Source: Anaerolineales bacterium
GTDB lineage: Bacteria; Chloroflexota; Anaerolineae; Anaerolineales; Villigracilaceae
Assembly (NCBI GenBank): GCA_016789225.1
Contig: JAEURI010000114.1
Span: 1-40,623 of the forward strand
Length of the DNA: 40,623 nucleotides
Direction of reading: 5' to 3'
The notes beneath the pieces are model-generated. The model worked only from the letters and a program-made list of their open reading frames with translations. It did no database searches and was not told the origin of the DNA. A program made the position numbers and the translations under genes. Positions 17,103-25,496 of the stretch are shown one piece after another; positions within the stretch are counted from its first letter, which is position 1, and the number at the start of each line of letters is the position of its first letter.

Positions 17103-18304
17103 ACAATCCAACTCAAGCACACCAGCCGCCTTGGCTGGTGTGGGCATACCCGGTGAACATTACCACCACTTTCAATATGGCACCGCGCCTCGAGGTGACA
17201 AAGGAAATGCGCAACCTGGGCTGGAAGGTCGATCTGATCGCATCCGGCCCGGATGGAACCCATACAGTGGAAGGCGTGGATGTACTTTGCTTTTCCTCAC
17301 TTGATATTTATTTCATTCGGCATTTTTTATTTCACATGCGCGTCATTCAGTACATCCTTCGCAATTGGAAGCGAATCGATGTAGTTCTGTTTGTACAAAT
17401 TTCCCTGCCCTGGCTTCTTCCGCTGCGTCTGTTGGGTCTATTCAGTAAAAGGCGGCCCTTGTTCGTGATGGACACACGCACCGTTCCAATGGAAACAGCA
17501 GGCAAGATGACCATTAAGGACAAACTGCGTGGATGGTTTTATTACCTGATGAACAGTCTAGCCAATACGCTTGCTGACGGACAGACTGCCATTACCCAAC
17601 GCATGGCAGATGTGCTTAATATCCCGTCGAATCAGCTATGGGGCACCTGGCCATCAGGCGTAGACCTTGAAAAATTTTCAACGTCACTACAAAACCGTTG
17701 CTGGCCTGAAATGGGCGGGCCAATACAAATTATTTACATTGGAACATTGAACTATGAACGAAATATTATGGCGCTTTGCCAGGCAGTCCTCGAAGCAAAT
17801 CGAAGAGGAATGAATTTCTCTTTACGCCTGGTTGGAGATGGTTCGGAAAAACAGGATCTGCAAGCCTTTGCAAGCCAAACTCAAGGAGCCATAAAAGTTT
17901 TCGAACCGGTTCCTCACGATCAGATCCCTGCAATTCTGGCAGAGGCACACATCGGCGTGCTGCCATTCCCCGATGAGGAAAAATATCGTGTCTCCAGTCC
18001 GATCAAATTATTCGAATATATGGGTTCGGGTCTGCCCATTCTTGCTACAAAAATCACCTGTCACACCGATGTGATAGGCGATGGCGAATTTATTTTTTGG
18101 GCTGAAACCTCCGACCAGGATGGATTGCTAAAAGCCCTCGAAAACGCCTGGCATGCAAGGTCTGAGTTACCGCGCATGGGCCTCAAAGCTCAGGTCGCTG
18201 CACAGAACTGGACGTATGCTGCCTCTGCTGGGCTCTTGAACACAGCCCTGCGACATGGTCTTTCTCAAAAATACCTTAAGACTTATCTTGCCCGTGCAGC
18301 ATAA
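17099..18304 (+). CDS. glycosyltransferase family 4 (GT-B), first of three
   Basis: A 401-residue glycosyltransferase with two Rossmann-like halves. The C-terminal half carries the sugar-nucleotide site in the form PIKLFEYMGSGLPILAT (about residues 301-317), preceded by IIYIGTLNYERNI and by LRLVGDGSE. The N-terminal half starts unusually with NNPTQAHQPPWLVWAYPV and lacks the common glycine-rich GGAE stretch. A hydrophobic segment near 95-115 suggests membrane attachment. It is translationally coupled to the polymerase gene. The sugar donor and linkage cannot be predicted. Confidence 0.9.
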   Translation: MNNPTQAHQPPWLVWAYPVNITTTFNMAPRLEVTKEMRNLGWKVDLIASGPDGTHTVEGVDVLCFSSLDIYFIRHFLFHMRVIQYILRNWKRIDVVLFVQISLPWLLPLRLLGLFSKRRPLFVMDTRTVPMETAGKMTIKDKLRGWFYYLMNSLANTLADGQTAITQRMADVLNIPSNQLWGTWPSGVDLEKFSTSLQNRCWPEMGGPIQIIYIGTLNYERNIMALCQAVLEANRRGMNFSLRLVGDGSEKQDLQAFASQTQGAIKVFEPVPHDQIPAILAEAHIGVLPFPDEEKYRVSSPIKLFEYMGSGLPILATKITCHTDVIGDGEFIFWAETSDQDGLLKALENAWHARSELPRMGLKAQVAAQNWTYAASAGLLNTALRHGLSQKYLKTYLARAA

Positions 18305-18313
18305 CAGGCCATC

Positions 18314-18490
18314 ATGGAACTCATTCGCATTTTACATGTGATGAATGACTTTACAGACCCCGGCTTCAACCGGATCGTGGAACGCATCATCCGTACTTTG
18401 GGCTGTTCCCGTTATGAATTGACTGTTGCCCGCCGGAACGGCCCCTGTAATATGGAATTCATTCTGAAAAATCCCGGTTCGTTGATTTGA
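18314..18490 (+). pseudogene. N-terminal remnant of a glycosyltransferase (58 codons)
   Basis: A short open frame from ATG 18314 to TGA 18488-18490 encodes MELIRILHVMNDFTDPGFNR followed by IVERIIRTLG and CSRYELTVARR. This looks like the first beta-alpha unit of a GT4-type glycosyltransferase (RILHV strand, a loop, then the RIVERII helix). The frame ends after about 58 codons, where a full enzyme would need about 350. It lies between two intact GT4 genes, 9 bases after the first and 19 bases before the second. It is most simply the relic of a deletion. It is too short to be catalytic. Confidence 0.6.
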
Positions 18491-18509
18491 TTCGAAAGGC
18501 CTTTTAATC

Positions 18510-19751
18510 ATGAAAATCTTGATGTGCAATAGTTTTTACTACATGCGTGCCGGTGCTGAGCGATATATGTTCGAGTTGACGAAATTGCTTGAGAAGCACG
18601 GACATGAAGTCATTCCCTTCGGTATGACCCATGAAAAAAATTTCCCCACCAAATATTCCAATTATTTTATCAGTTATATTGATTATCCATCCCTGTTGAA
18701 AGCCAGACCAAGTTTATCCAAAACGATCCGGGCCGTGGGGCGGGTCATTTATTCGAACGAAGCGAAAAAAAGAATCGAGCAGTTGATCCGGGATACCAAA
18801 CCGGATATTGCACATATTCATGGGATTGGGCACGAGATATCCGCCTCGATTTTGGATGCGATCAAATCGTTTGATGTCCCCATTGTTCAAACGCTTCATG
18901 ATTATGGCCTGCTTTGTCCCAATACGAGTTTCATATCCAGGGGAGAGGTTTGCGAGCGCTGCAAAGGACAGCGATATTACAATATTGTGATAAGACGCTG
19001 CAAACGGGATTCCCTGGGTGCAAGTTTGCTGGCCTGTGTAAGTCATTACATAAATTCGTGGACGAACATCTACGGGCGCAATGTGGATGTTTATATCTCT
19101 CCCAGTAAATTCCTGCAACAGAAACAATTGGAACATGGGGTCGACAAAAAGACCGTTGTAATTCCCAATTTTATTAACCTGGATGATTGCCAGCCTGCTG
19201 AAAATGGCACCGGTTACTGCCTTTTTGCTGGCAGGCTTATGCCAATGAAGGGGCTCAAGACTTTGCTTGAGGCTGCCAAATTGAATCGACAGGCAAGGAT
19301 TTTGATTGCGGGCGATGGCGAGTTAGCCGGGGAAATTCGCAACACCATTGATGAGTATCGCCTGGAAAATGTCACCCTGCTGGGCTTTGTGGAACCGAAG
19401 GAACTCCTCCGGTTAATGTCGTTGTCCAATTTCACCGTGTTTCCTTCAGAATGGTATGAAAATCATCCCATGAGTATCATTGAATCCTTTGCCTGCGGAA
19501 AACCAGTCATTGCCTCCAATATAGGCGCGCTTCCAGATTTGGTGAAAGATGGCTGGAGTGGTTTGCTGTTCGAAGCAGGAAATCCGAACCAATTGGCCCG
19601 CCAGATTCAATATTTATTCGATCATCCAGAGAAAGCAGCTGAAATGGGAAGAAATGGACGATCGTCTTTGCTCAAGATAAATGACCCGGAGATTCACTAC
19701 CAACAAATCATGGCAGTGTATCAAAGCCTGCTGCATCATTCTGCAATGTGA
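18510..19751 (+). CDS. glycosyltransferase family 4 (GT-B) with Cys cluster, second of three
   Basis: A 413-residue GT4 enzyme. The N-terminal domain has the acceptor-side motif YYMRAGAERYMFEL (10-23). The C-terminal domain has FAGRLMPMKG, IAGDGEL and the Glu-rich donor site EWYENHPMSIIESFACGKPV. A set of Cys residues (136, 148, 151, 164; spacing C-x11-C-x2-C-x12-C) sits in the N-terminal domain and looks like a small structural metal site, as seen in some members of this family. The 3' end overlaps the next frame. It is probably cytoplasmic or peripheral to the membrane. Donor and acceptor are unknown. Confidence 0.92.
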   Translation: MKILMCNSFYYMRAGAERYMFELTKLLEKHGHEVIPFGMTHEKNFPTKYSNYFISYIDYPSLLKARPSLSKTIRAVGRVIYSNEAKKRIEQLIRDTKPDIAHIHGIGHEISASILDAIKSFDVPIVQTLHDYGLLCPNTSFISRGEVCERCKGQRYYNIVIRRCKRDSLGASLLACVSHYINSWTNIYGRNVDVYISPSKFLQQKQLEHGVDKKTVVIPNFINLDDCQPAENGTGYCLFAGRLMPMKGLKTLLEAAKLNRQARILIAGDGELAGEIRNTIDEYRLENVTLLGFVEPKELLRLMSLSNFTVFPSEWYENHPMSIIESFACGKPVIASNIGALPDLVKDGWSGLLFEAGNPNQLARQIQYLFDHPEKAAEMGRNGRSSLLKINDPEIHYQQIMAVYQSLLHHSAM

Positions 19752-19774
19752 ACCAACCTGTCGGAGTAATTGAT

Positions 19775-20953
19775 ATGAAGATCGCATATATGGGCGTAAA
19801 AGGATTGCCTTCAAAAAGTGGAACAGAACGCGTAATTGAGGCCATTATCAAGCGGCTCGCCGGTAAATTCGACATTACTATTTATTGTGATGCTGATTAC
19901 ACGCCTGCGGGAACTCACTATGAAGGTGTAAAGTTAATCAGAATACCCTCCTTTAAGGGCAGACATCTCAAACCAATCATGTTGGGGATTTTAAGCGCCC
20001 TTCACGCGTTTTTCTTGGGGAATTATGACCTTATCCACATGAACGGTGTCGAAAACTGTTTCACCCTTCCTTTACTCCGGCTGCGGTACAAAGTTATTTC
20101 AACATCTCACGGCACCCCCGGGAGGATGCCGTTAAGCAAATGGAGTCGCATCGAACATTTTTTAATGCAAATGGCCGAATATCCATTTTTGTATTTGTCG
20201 AATTACGTGACCGCGATTTCTGCCATGGATACAGAATACCTGCATGACCGGTATGGAAGGAATGTGATCTATATCCCCAATGGAATCGATATGAATATGC
20301 CAGTTGACGATGAAGCTTCCCATAGGGAACTCAAGCGGCTGGGAATTTTGCCTCATAATTACCTGCTATTTGCAGCTGGGCGGATCATTGAACGAAAAGG
20401 CGCTCATATTTTGCTGGACGCTTTTAATTCTTTGGATTTAGATATGCCGCTAGTGATAATAGGTGATCTGAATCAGGTCCCAGAATATGAAAAGAGACTC
20501 AAGGGTCTTGCAGATCAAGGCCGTGTCATTTTCGCCCCTCCAATTGCAGAGGAAGGTCTGCTGTATGGTGTGTTGAAATTATGCAAGCTGTTCATTTTTC
20601 CCTCCATTGCAGAGGGAATGTCGATCATGTTCCTGGAAGCTGCCTCCCTTGGAATTCCCTTGATCTGTTCCGATATTCCTGAAAACGCTTCGGTGCTTGG
20701 AGATCGCGCACTATATTTTCGATCTGGAGACCCGGTAGATCTTGCCAACAAAATTCGTTGGGCAATTGACCATCCGCGGGAAATGGTGCGTTTGAAAGAA
20801 TCTGCTAGGGATTGGATCAGGAAAAATTACTCCTGGGATTTGATTGCTTCCAGATATGGGATGCTTTATGAACAGTGCATACTGGGATGGCCTGTACCCG
20901 GTGTAGATACAAATACTCCTGTTAAATCTTCGGTTGTTCGGAATAAAGAGTGA
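19775..20953 (+). CDS. glycosyltransferase family 4 (GT-B), third of three
   Basis: A 392-residue GT4 enzyme. The N-terminus MKIAYMGVKGLPSKSGTERV gives the first Rossmann strand and the glycine-rich acceptor loop. The C-terminal half has FAAGRIIERKG and the donor-binding block FPSIAEGMSIMFLEAASLGI (Glu-x7-Glu). I prefer ATG 19775 because GGAG lies eight bases upstream and the protein then begins at the first strand. A GTG at 19748, overlapping the previous stop codon, would add nine residues and is the alternative. This is the last glycosyltransferase of the run. About 110 bases without a gene follow before the modification genes. Confidence 0.92.
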   Translation: MKIAYMGVKGLPSKSGTERVIEAIIKRLAGKFDITIYCDADYTPAGTHYEGVKLIRIPSFKGRHLKPIMLGILSALHAFFLGNYDLIHMNGVENCFTLPLLRLRYKVISTSHGTPGRMPLSKWSRIEHFLMQMAEYPFLYLSNYVTAISAMDTEYLHDRYGRNVIYIPNGIDMNMPVDDEASHRELKRLGILPHNYLLFAAGRIIERKGAHILLDAFNSLDLDMPLVIIGDLNQVPEYEKRLKGLADQGRVIFAPPIAEEGLLYGVLKLCKLFIFPSIAEGMSIMFLEAASLGIPLICSDIPENASVLGDRALYFRSGDPVDLANKIRWAIDHPREMVRLKESARDWIRKNYSWDLIASRYGMLYEQCILGWPVPGVDTNTPVKSSVVRNKE

Positions 20954-21062
20954 GAATTTGGAAAATGATCAATCAACTCTTTCGATACGGATGTTTGTGT
21001 CTGTCATTGAAAAGGAACTGAAATTATCCATTAAGAATTTCTATTGTTGAGATAAAAATAAA

Positions 21063-22100
21063 ATGTGTGATTCGACTTCAGTATTGATGATACAGCCAGA
21101 CGACCCGCAGTGGATGAGATATCTCAGCGGGAATGATTGCGCAACCATTTTCCATCACCCGGCGTGGTCGCAGTTGTTATCCGTTTGTTACGGGTATCGC
21201 CCCTTCATCCTTGCCTGGGCAGGCCCCGGCGGAGAAATAAGCGCGGGCATTCCGTTCATGGAGATCACCGGGTTGGTTTCAGGTCGGAAGTGGGTATCGC
21301 TTCCATTCTCGGATTATTGTTCGCCTCTTTTCGAGAATCAAGCTGCTCTCACAAATTTGGTCGAAAACCTTGGGTATATCTCGACAACGGAAAAGGTTTC
21401 GACTGTGGAACTGCGCGCGGAGTATACTGGCACGCCCAGCCTGCATGTTTATTCGGACCATGTTTTGCATGAAGCTGAATTGTGCCCGGATGTTGAGATG
21501 GTCTTTGGGCGTCTTCATGAAATGCACCGTCGAAATATAAAGATCGCACAGGCGAATGATGTTCAGATCATCCATGGGGGGACGCAAGAGCATATTGAGG
21601 AATTCTATAAGTTACATCTTCGTACACGGCGCGAACAGGGGGTTCCCATTCAGCCGTGGAGATTTTTCAAAGAGATGAAAACGTTGTTTGATCAGGATCT
21701 GGGTTTTATTCTACTGGCTCTGAAAAACGGACGACCCCTTGCCGGGGCGGTCTTTTTGCATTGGCAAAAGACTCTCACCTATAAATACGGCGCATCCTGC
21801 CAGGAGGGACTCAAATTTCGCCCCAATAACCTGCTCATGTGGACTGCGATGGAATGGGGTTGCATGAACGAATACACCTGCTTTGATCTAGGTAGGACGT
21901 CATTATCAAATCAGGGCCTTCGTACTTTTAAGAGTCGTTGGGGCGCGCGGGAATTTCCGTTGTGGTATGCCAGTCTCAAGCCCCGGTCTGGTGAACGGCG
22001 TTTGGAACGGTTCATGGATTTGTCACATATTGTGATTCAAAAATCGCCTCTGTGGGTGTGTCGTTTCACTGGCGAGGTCCTTTACAAATTTTTTGGGTGA
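21063..22100 (+). CDS. FemAB/BioF2-like GNAT-fold acyl or aminoacyl transferase
   Basis: A 345-residue protein of the double-GNAT type (FemAB / acetyltransferase_6 family, common in exopolysaccharide loci). Family features seen are FHHPAWSQLL near the N-terminus, the middle segment FYKLHLRTRREQGVPIQP, the strand-helix block FILLALKNGRPLAGAVFLHW, and CFDLGRTS with GLRTFKSRWGAREFPL near the end. Members move acetyl, acyl or aminoacyl groups to amino groups of sugars or peptides. It is the first of three consecutive modification genes. Because an amino-acid-activating module lies further downstream, an aminoacyl transfer role is worth considering but is not shown. Confidence 0.85.
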   Translation: MCDSTSVLMIQPDDPQWMRYLSGNDCATIFHHPAWSQLLSVCYGYRPFILAWAGPGGEISAGIPFMEITGLVSGRKWVSLPFSDYCSPLFENQAALTNLVENLGYISTTEKVSTVELRAEYTGTPSLHVYSDHVLHEAELCPDVEMVFGRLHEMHRRNIKIAQANDVQIIHGGTQEHIEEFYKLHLRTRREQGVPIQPWRFFKEMKTLFDQDLGFILLALKNGRPLAGAVFLHWQKTLTYKYGASCQEGLKFRPNNLLMWTAMEWGCMNEYTCFDLGRTSLSNQGLRTFKSRWGAREFPLWYASLKPRSGERRLERFMDLSHIVIQKSPLWVCRFTGEVLYKFFG

Positions 22101-22105
22101 TTACT

Positions 22106-23287
22106 ATGGCAACTTCTCTTTGGACTTCTAATTCTCCACAAAGCTTTTGGCAATGTTGCCCGGATTTGCCTGCCGAGATCTGGGATAGGGCTGTTCAGCA
22201 GGCTCTTTGGACCCTTGGGGCCCCGAATGAAATCACAAGACTGGATGAAATCCTGGAGTACTGCCTGGGGGAGGGGCGGTTCGGAAATGACCGTTATACG
22301 ATCGGGGCATCCGGCGGTTTGTATTATTTGCTCAAACCTTTACTTCCCTTTTCGCTGAAGAACAAGTTGCGCTGGTTCTATAACTCGTTTAAGAACAAGA
22401 CCTTCCCGCTGGGCTGGCCGGTCGAATTGCGATACGCCAAATTCCAATGGGAAGTTCTTCGGCAGGTCATGCTGCTTTCGGGTCAACAGGAAATTGCTTT
22501 TCGATATTTCTGGCCGGAGGGAAGGAGATTTTCCTTTGTGTTGACACATGATATCGAAGCTGCCAAAGGCCAGAGCCTTGTCCCTGTTCTGGCAGACATG
22601 GAAGAGGAGTTGGGATTCCGTTCGATGTTCAATTTTGTGCCGGAGTTGTATCCCTTGGATTGGGGATTGATTCGAGATTTGCAGAAACGCGGATTTGAGG
22701 TCGGTGTGCATGGTTTGCATCACGACAGCAAATTATTCGATACGCATGAGCATTTTTCGCAGCGTGTGGGGCGCATCAATCAGTATATGCATGCGTTTCA
22801 TGCGCAGGGATTCCGTTCCCCGCTTACCATGCGCAATCCCGAATGGATGCAGATGTTGGAGATGGAATACGACCTTTCGTTCTTTGACACCGATCCCTAT
22901 GAGCCCATGCCGGGCGGGGTGATGAGTCTCTGGCCGTTTTCCATTGGGCGATTTATGGAATTGCCATATACCCTTCCACAGGATTCGACCTTGTTCAACA
23001 TTCTTGGTGAAACTTCCCCAAAAATATGGCTTGAAAAAATAAGGTCCATACGGGAATATTATGGCATGGTCTTGATGATCGTTCATCCTGATTATTCGGC
23101 AGAGGGGAAAAACCGGGACATTTATAAGAATTTTTTGTTGGAAATGAAAGAAAGCGCAGAATATTGGCATGCGCTTCCCAAAGATGTGGCTCCCTGGTGG
23201 AAAAAACGCATGCAAGGAATCTCGGATGCGGATTCTTACATGGCTCATGCCAGGTTGAACGGCAGCACAATCGATATCCTTTGTTGA
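22106..23287 (+). CDS. polysaccharide deacetylase (NodB-like) family protein
   Basis: A 393-residue protein whose C-terminal two thirds are a NodB-homology domain. Motif 1 is THDIE (147-151, in place of the usual TFDD), motif 2 is HGLHH (202-206), and motif 3 is FRSPLTMRN (237-244). The Asp/His/His metal set is therefore kept. The N-terminal 130 residues have no recognised domain. No signal peptide is seen, so it probably acts on a cytoplasmic lipid-linked intermediate. ATG 22106 lies just after the previous stop; an earlier start at 22052 would overlap the preceding gene by 49 bases. Removal of an N-acetyl group would free an amine for another acyl group, which fits the flanking transferase genes. 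Confidence 0.88.
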   Translation: MATSLWTSNSPQSFWQCCPDLPAEIWDRAVQQALWTLGAPNEITRLDEILEYCLGEGRFGNDRYTIGASGGLYYLLKPLLPFSLKNKLRWFYNSFKNKTFPLGWPVELRYAKFQWEVLRQVMLLSGQQEIAFRYFWPEGRRFSFVLTHDIEAAKGQSLVPVLADMEEELGFRSMFNFVPELYPLDWGLIRDLQKRGFEVGVHGLHHDSKLFDTHEHFSQRVGRINQYMHAFHAQGFRSPLTMRNPEWMQMLEMEYDLSFFDTDPYEPMPGGVMSLWPFSIGRFMELPYTLPQDSTLFNILGETSPKIWLEKIRSIREYYGMVLMIVHPDYSAEGKNRDIYKNFLLEMKESAEYWHALPKDVAPWWKKRMQGISDADSYMAHARLNGSTIDILC

Positions 23288-23300
23288 AGGTGTTTAAATT

Positions 23301-23999
23301 ATGAAACTGATCTCCCTTATGTTTGAAAGTATGCTTGTGGCCTGGTATCAGGTCCGCGAGGCGTTTGAAGAGGGCGGCTTGAAGAATGTCCTTCGTCAAC
23401 GGTTCTTTTGGAAGAGAAAAGCCACACCGGTGGTCATGGGGTTGCTTGATGCCGCCCCAACCCCTGGCAGGATCTTGCAGGATTTCAGCTACCAATTTGT
23501 TGAAATTAAACTCGATCATTTGCGCAACAAAAAATGGATTTTTTCAACCGCCAGCCGCGGTGTGAAGGCTTCGCGCAATATCAAAAAAGGCTGGCGCGGT
23601 TTTGCTTTGGTGATGAAAAACCAGGTGGTGGGGGATGTGTGGTGCGTCATTCCATGCGGGGAGGGGATTCCTATTCATCATTCGGATCTTGGAATGCTGG
23701 GCATCCCCTGTGGGAAGAAGGATGCGTATGCCTTCGATATGTATATCTCCCCCGAGCATCGCGGAGAGAATCTTGCGGCTCCTTTCCATCGCTCCCTTCA
23801 TAACCTTCTACGCACGGAGGGATGCAGCAAGGTCTATGGATTTTACTGGGATGACAATCTTCCAGCCTTGTGGATGCATCGCATTATGAAGTTCAAGGAA
23901 CTTCCCAAGCGACAAGTAACACGATTTTTGTTTTACATGAAATCCGAATTTATTCCGGGCAAATCCAATCATAGCTCGCAGGGACAACATGTCAGCTAA
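23301..23999 (+). CDS. GNAT family N-acyltransferase
   Basis: A 232-residue protein with a GNAT core in the C-terminal half. It contains DMYISPEHRGENLAAPFHRS, where a variant acyl-CoA pyrophosphate loop (RGENLA) follows the strand-4 motif, and then VYGFYWDDNLPALWMHRIMKF with the usual Asn-x-x-Ala-x-x-x-x-x-x-Met-F pattern. The N-terminal 80 residues are a variable basic region. It follows the deacetylase gene after 13 bases. The likely role is acylation of an amine on the sugar polymer or its precursor. The acyl donor may be acetyl-CoA or the thioester made by the carrier protein module encoded next. Confidence 0.82.
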   Translation: MKLISLMFESMLVAWYQVREAFEEGGLKNVLRQRFFWKRKATPVVMGLLDAAPTPGRILQDFSYQFVEIKLDHLRNKKWIFSTASRGVKASRNIKKGWRGFALVMKNQVVGDVWCVIPCGEGIPIHHSDLGMLGIPCGKKDAYAFDMYISPEHRGENLAAPFHRSLHNLLRTEGCSKVYGFYWDDNLPALWMHRIMKFKELPKRQVTRFLFYMKSEFIPGKSNHSSQGQHVS

Positions 24000-24001
24000 G
24001 G

Positions 24002-24029
24002 CCGGGCTGCGGTAGCTGGGCAGGCCCGG
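24002..24029 (+). other. strong GC-rich hairpin between the GNAT and acyl carrier protein genes
   Basis: CCGGGC-TGC (24002-24010) pairs with GCA-GGCCCGG (24020-24029) with a single bulge and a nine-base loop. No T-run follows, so it is not a normal terminator. It may stabilise the upstream mRNA end or lower read-through into the carrier protein module. Confidence 0.5.
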
Positions 24030-24066
24030 GTCCGGTATGAGGCGATCCACAAAGGAGATAAAAGTC

Positions 24067-24315
24067 ATGACCACAAGCGACGTTATCCGTAATTTCATCA
24101 CCAATGAGATATTGCACAATCCATCCGTGATACCTTTGGGCGATGATGAATCATTGATTGAGTCTGGAATCATCGATTCTCTGGGCATCATGACCCTGTT
24201 GGCTTTTGTGGAGAGGGAGTTCTCGGTGGAGATTCCAGGCGATGACCTCCTGCCGGAGAACTTTGCTTCGATATCTGCCATTACTGCGCTTATAGAACGC
24301 CAGATGGTTCGCTAG
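24067..24315 (+). CDS. stand-alone acyl/peptidyl carrier protein
   Basis: An 82-residue acidic carrier protein. The phosphopantetheine site is Ser38 in the motif GIIDSLGIM, close to the canonical DSL. The size and four-helix pattern are those of a type II ACP or PCP. ATG 24067 is chosen because AAAGGAGAT stands eight bases upstream; a frame from 24037 would begin with a basic peptide unlike any ACP. It is followed after eight bases by the flavoprotein gene and then the adenylating enzyme gene, so it is the tether for an activated amino acid. It is not part of a fatty acid synthesis operon. No phosphopantetheinyl transferase gene is in the window. Confidence 0.92.
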   Translation: MTTSDVIRNFITNEILHNPSVIPLGDDESLIESGIIDSLGIMTLLAFVEREFSVEIPGDDLLPENFASISAITALIERQMVR

Positions 24316-24323
24316 GAGGCTGC

Positions 24324-25496
24324 ATGGAATTAACTTTTACTGAAGAGCAAGCGGAGATTCGCAAGACCATCATCTCGTTTGCACAACGTGAACTTAATAT
24401 AGATGTAGCTGAAAGGGACAAGGCTGGGGTTTTCCCGCGCGGCTTGTGGAATCGATGCGCCGAGATGCGAATCCTTGCCAGCCTGTTCCCCGAGCCATAT
24501 GGCGGGGATGGATTCGATTTCACTACGACAGTCTCGATCTTTCATGCGCTGGGATATGCCTGCAAAGATTCGGGACTTGTGCATTCGTTAATTACACAAG
24601 TCATGTGTGGGATTCTGATCCATCTTTTTGCCAGCCGTGACCAGGCCGCCCGCCTGTTGCCTGACATTGCATCAGGCAGACTCATCTACGCTCAGGCGAT
24701 CACGGAGCCTGGTTCTGGTTCGGATGCCCTTGCCATGCGGACGACTGCTGTGAAAAAGGGTGATGGATATCTCTTGAATGGTTCAAAGACCATGATCAGC
24801 AACGGGCCGATCGCGGACCGGGTCTTGGTCTTTGCTGCGACCGACCCGACTAAAAAAGCGTTGGGCGGTTTTTCATGTTTTCTTGTTTCAACAGGAGATG
24901 CCGGGTTCTCGCAGGGAAAGCCCATCGAGAAAATGGGCTTGCGCACCCTGATGAACGGTGAGTTGTTCCTGTCCGATTGTTACGTTCCTGCCGATGCCCT
25001 GATTGGGCGCGAAGGCCAGGGAGCGATTCTTTTTAATGAAGTGATGGAATGGGAACGGACTTTGATCCCTGCGTGTTTGCTGGGCGAGCTGGAGCGGGTC
25101 TTGGAAGAGACCGTTCAATATGCCCAGGAACGCGAAGCGTTTGACAGGCCGATTGGGAATTTCCAGGCGGTATCTCACAAGATCGCAAACATGAAGATGA
25201 ACGTGGAACTTGGCAAACTTGCGTTATATCATGCTGCTGCATTGAAAGGTTCAAGAAAACATGCCGCATTGGAAACCAGTGTGGCGAAATTATTTATCAG
25301 CGAAAGCCTGAAGCAGGCCTGTCTGGATGCAGTACAGATCCACGGCGGGTATGGCTATATGACGGAATACGAAGTGGAACGTGAACTGCGCGACAGCATT
25401 GCCTCCACCATTTATTCCGGGACGTCTGAGATCCAGGCTAATATCATTGCCCGTCTTGCCGGATTGAAACCTCATGCAACTACAAAATTATCTTGA
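24324..25496 (+). CDS. acyl-CoA-dehydrogenase-family flavoprotein, candidate aminoacyl-carrier-protein oxidase/dehydrogenase
   Basis: A 390-residue FAD enzyme of the ACAD fold. Seen are AITEPGSGSD (FAD and substrate loop), GSKTMISNGPIAD, REAFDRPIGNFQAV, and the C-terminal QIHGGYGYMTEYEVER with GTSEIQ. The MCAD-type catalytic Glu in the YEGT motif is Ser365 here (IYSGTSEIQ). A Glu at 244 in MEWERTLIPA sits where isovaleryl-CoA dehydrogenase and, from memory, the prolyl-carrier oxidase AnaB (Glu244) have their base. With the carrier protein before it and an amino-acid adenylating enzyme after it, oxidation of an aminoacyl thioester is more likely than fatty acid oxidation. The start has AGGAGG six bases upstream. 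The end overlaps the next gene by 23 bases. Confidence 0.85.
   Translation: MELTFTEEQAEIRKTIISFAQRELNIDVAERDKAGVFPRGLWNRCAEMRILASLFPEPYGGDGFDFTTTVSIFHALGYACKDSGLVHSLITQVMCGILIHLFASRDQAARLLPDIASGRLIYAQAITEPGSGSDALAMRTTAVKKGDGYLLNGSKTMISNGPIADRVLVFAATDPTKKALGGFSCFLVSTGDAGFSQGKPIEKMGLRTLMNGELFLSDCYVPADALIGREGQGAILFNEVMEWERTLIPACLLGELERVLEETVQYAQEREAFDRPIGNFQAVSHKIANMKMNVELGKLALYHAAALKGSRKHAALETSVAKLFISESLKQACLDAVQIHGGYGYMTEYEVERELRDSIASTIYSGTSEIQANIIARLAGLKPHATTKLS

Noticed and set aside
20965..21021. 18-codon frame between the last glycosyltransferase and the FemAB-type gene
   Set aside because: Too short, no clear ribosome binding site, no family resemblance.
6565..24029. CRISPR array or other regular spacer repeat
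   Set aside because: The only short regular repeats seen are the four A-rich units at 7312-7350; no repeat-spacer pattern and no cas gene.
24324..25496. Ordinary fatty-acid beta-oxidation acyl-CoA dehydrogenase
   Set aside because: No enoyl-CoA hydratase, thiolase or electron transfer flavoprotein gene nearby; it sits between a carrier protein and an A domain, and the MCAD-type catalytic Glu is Ser.
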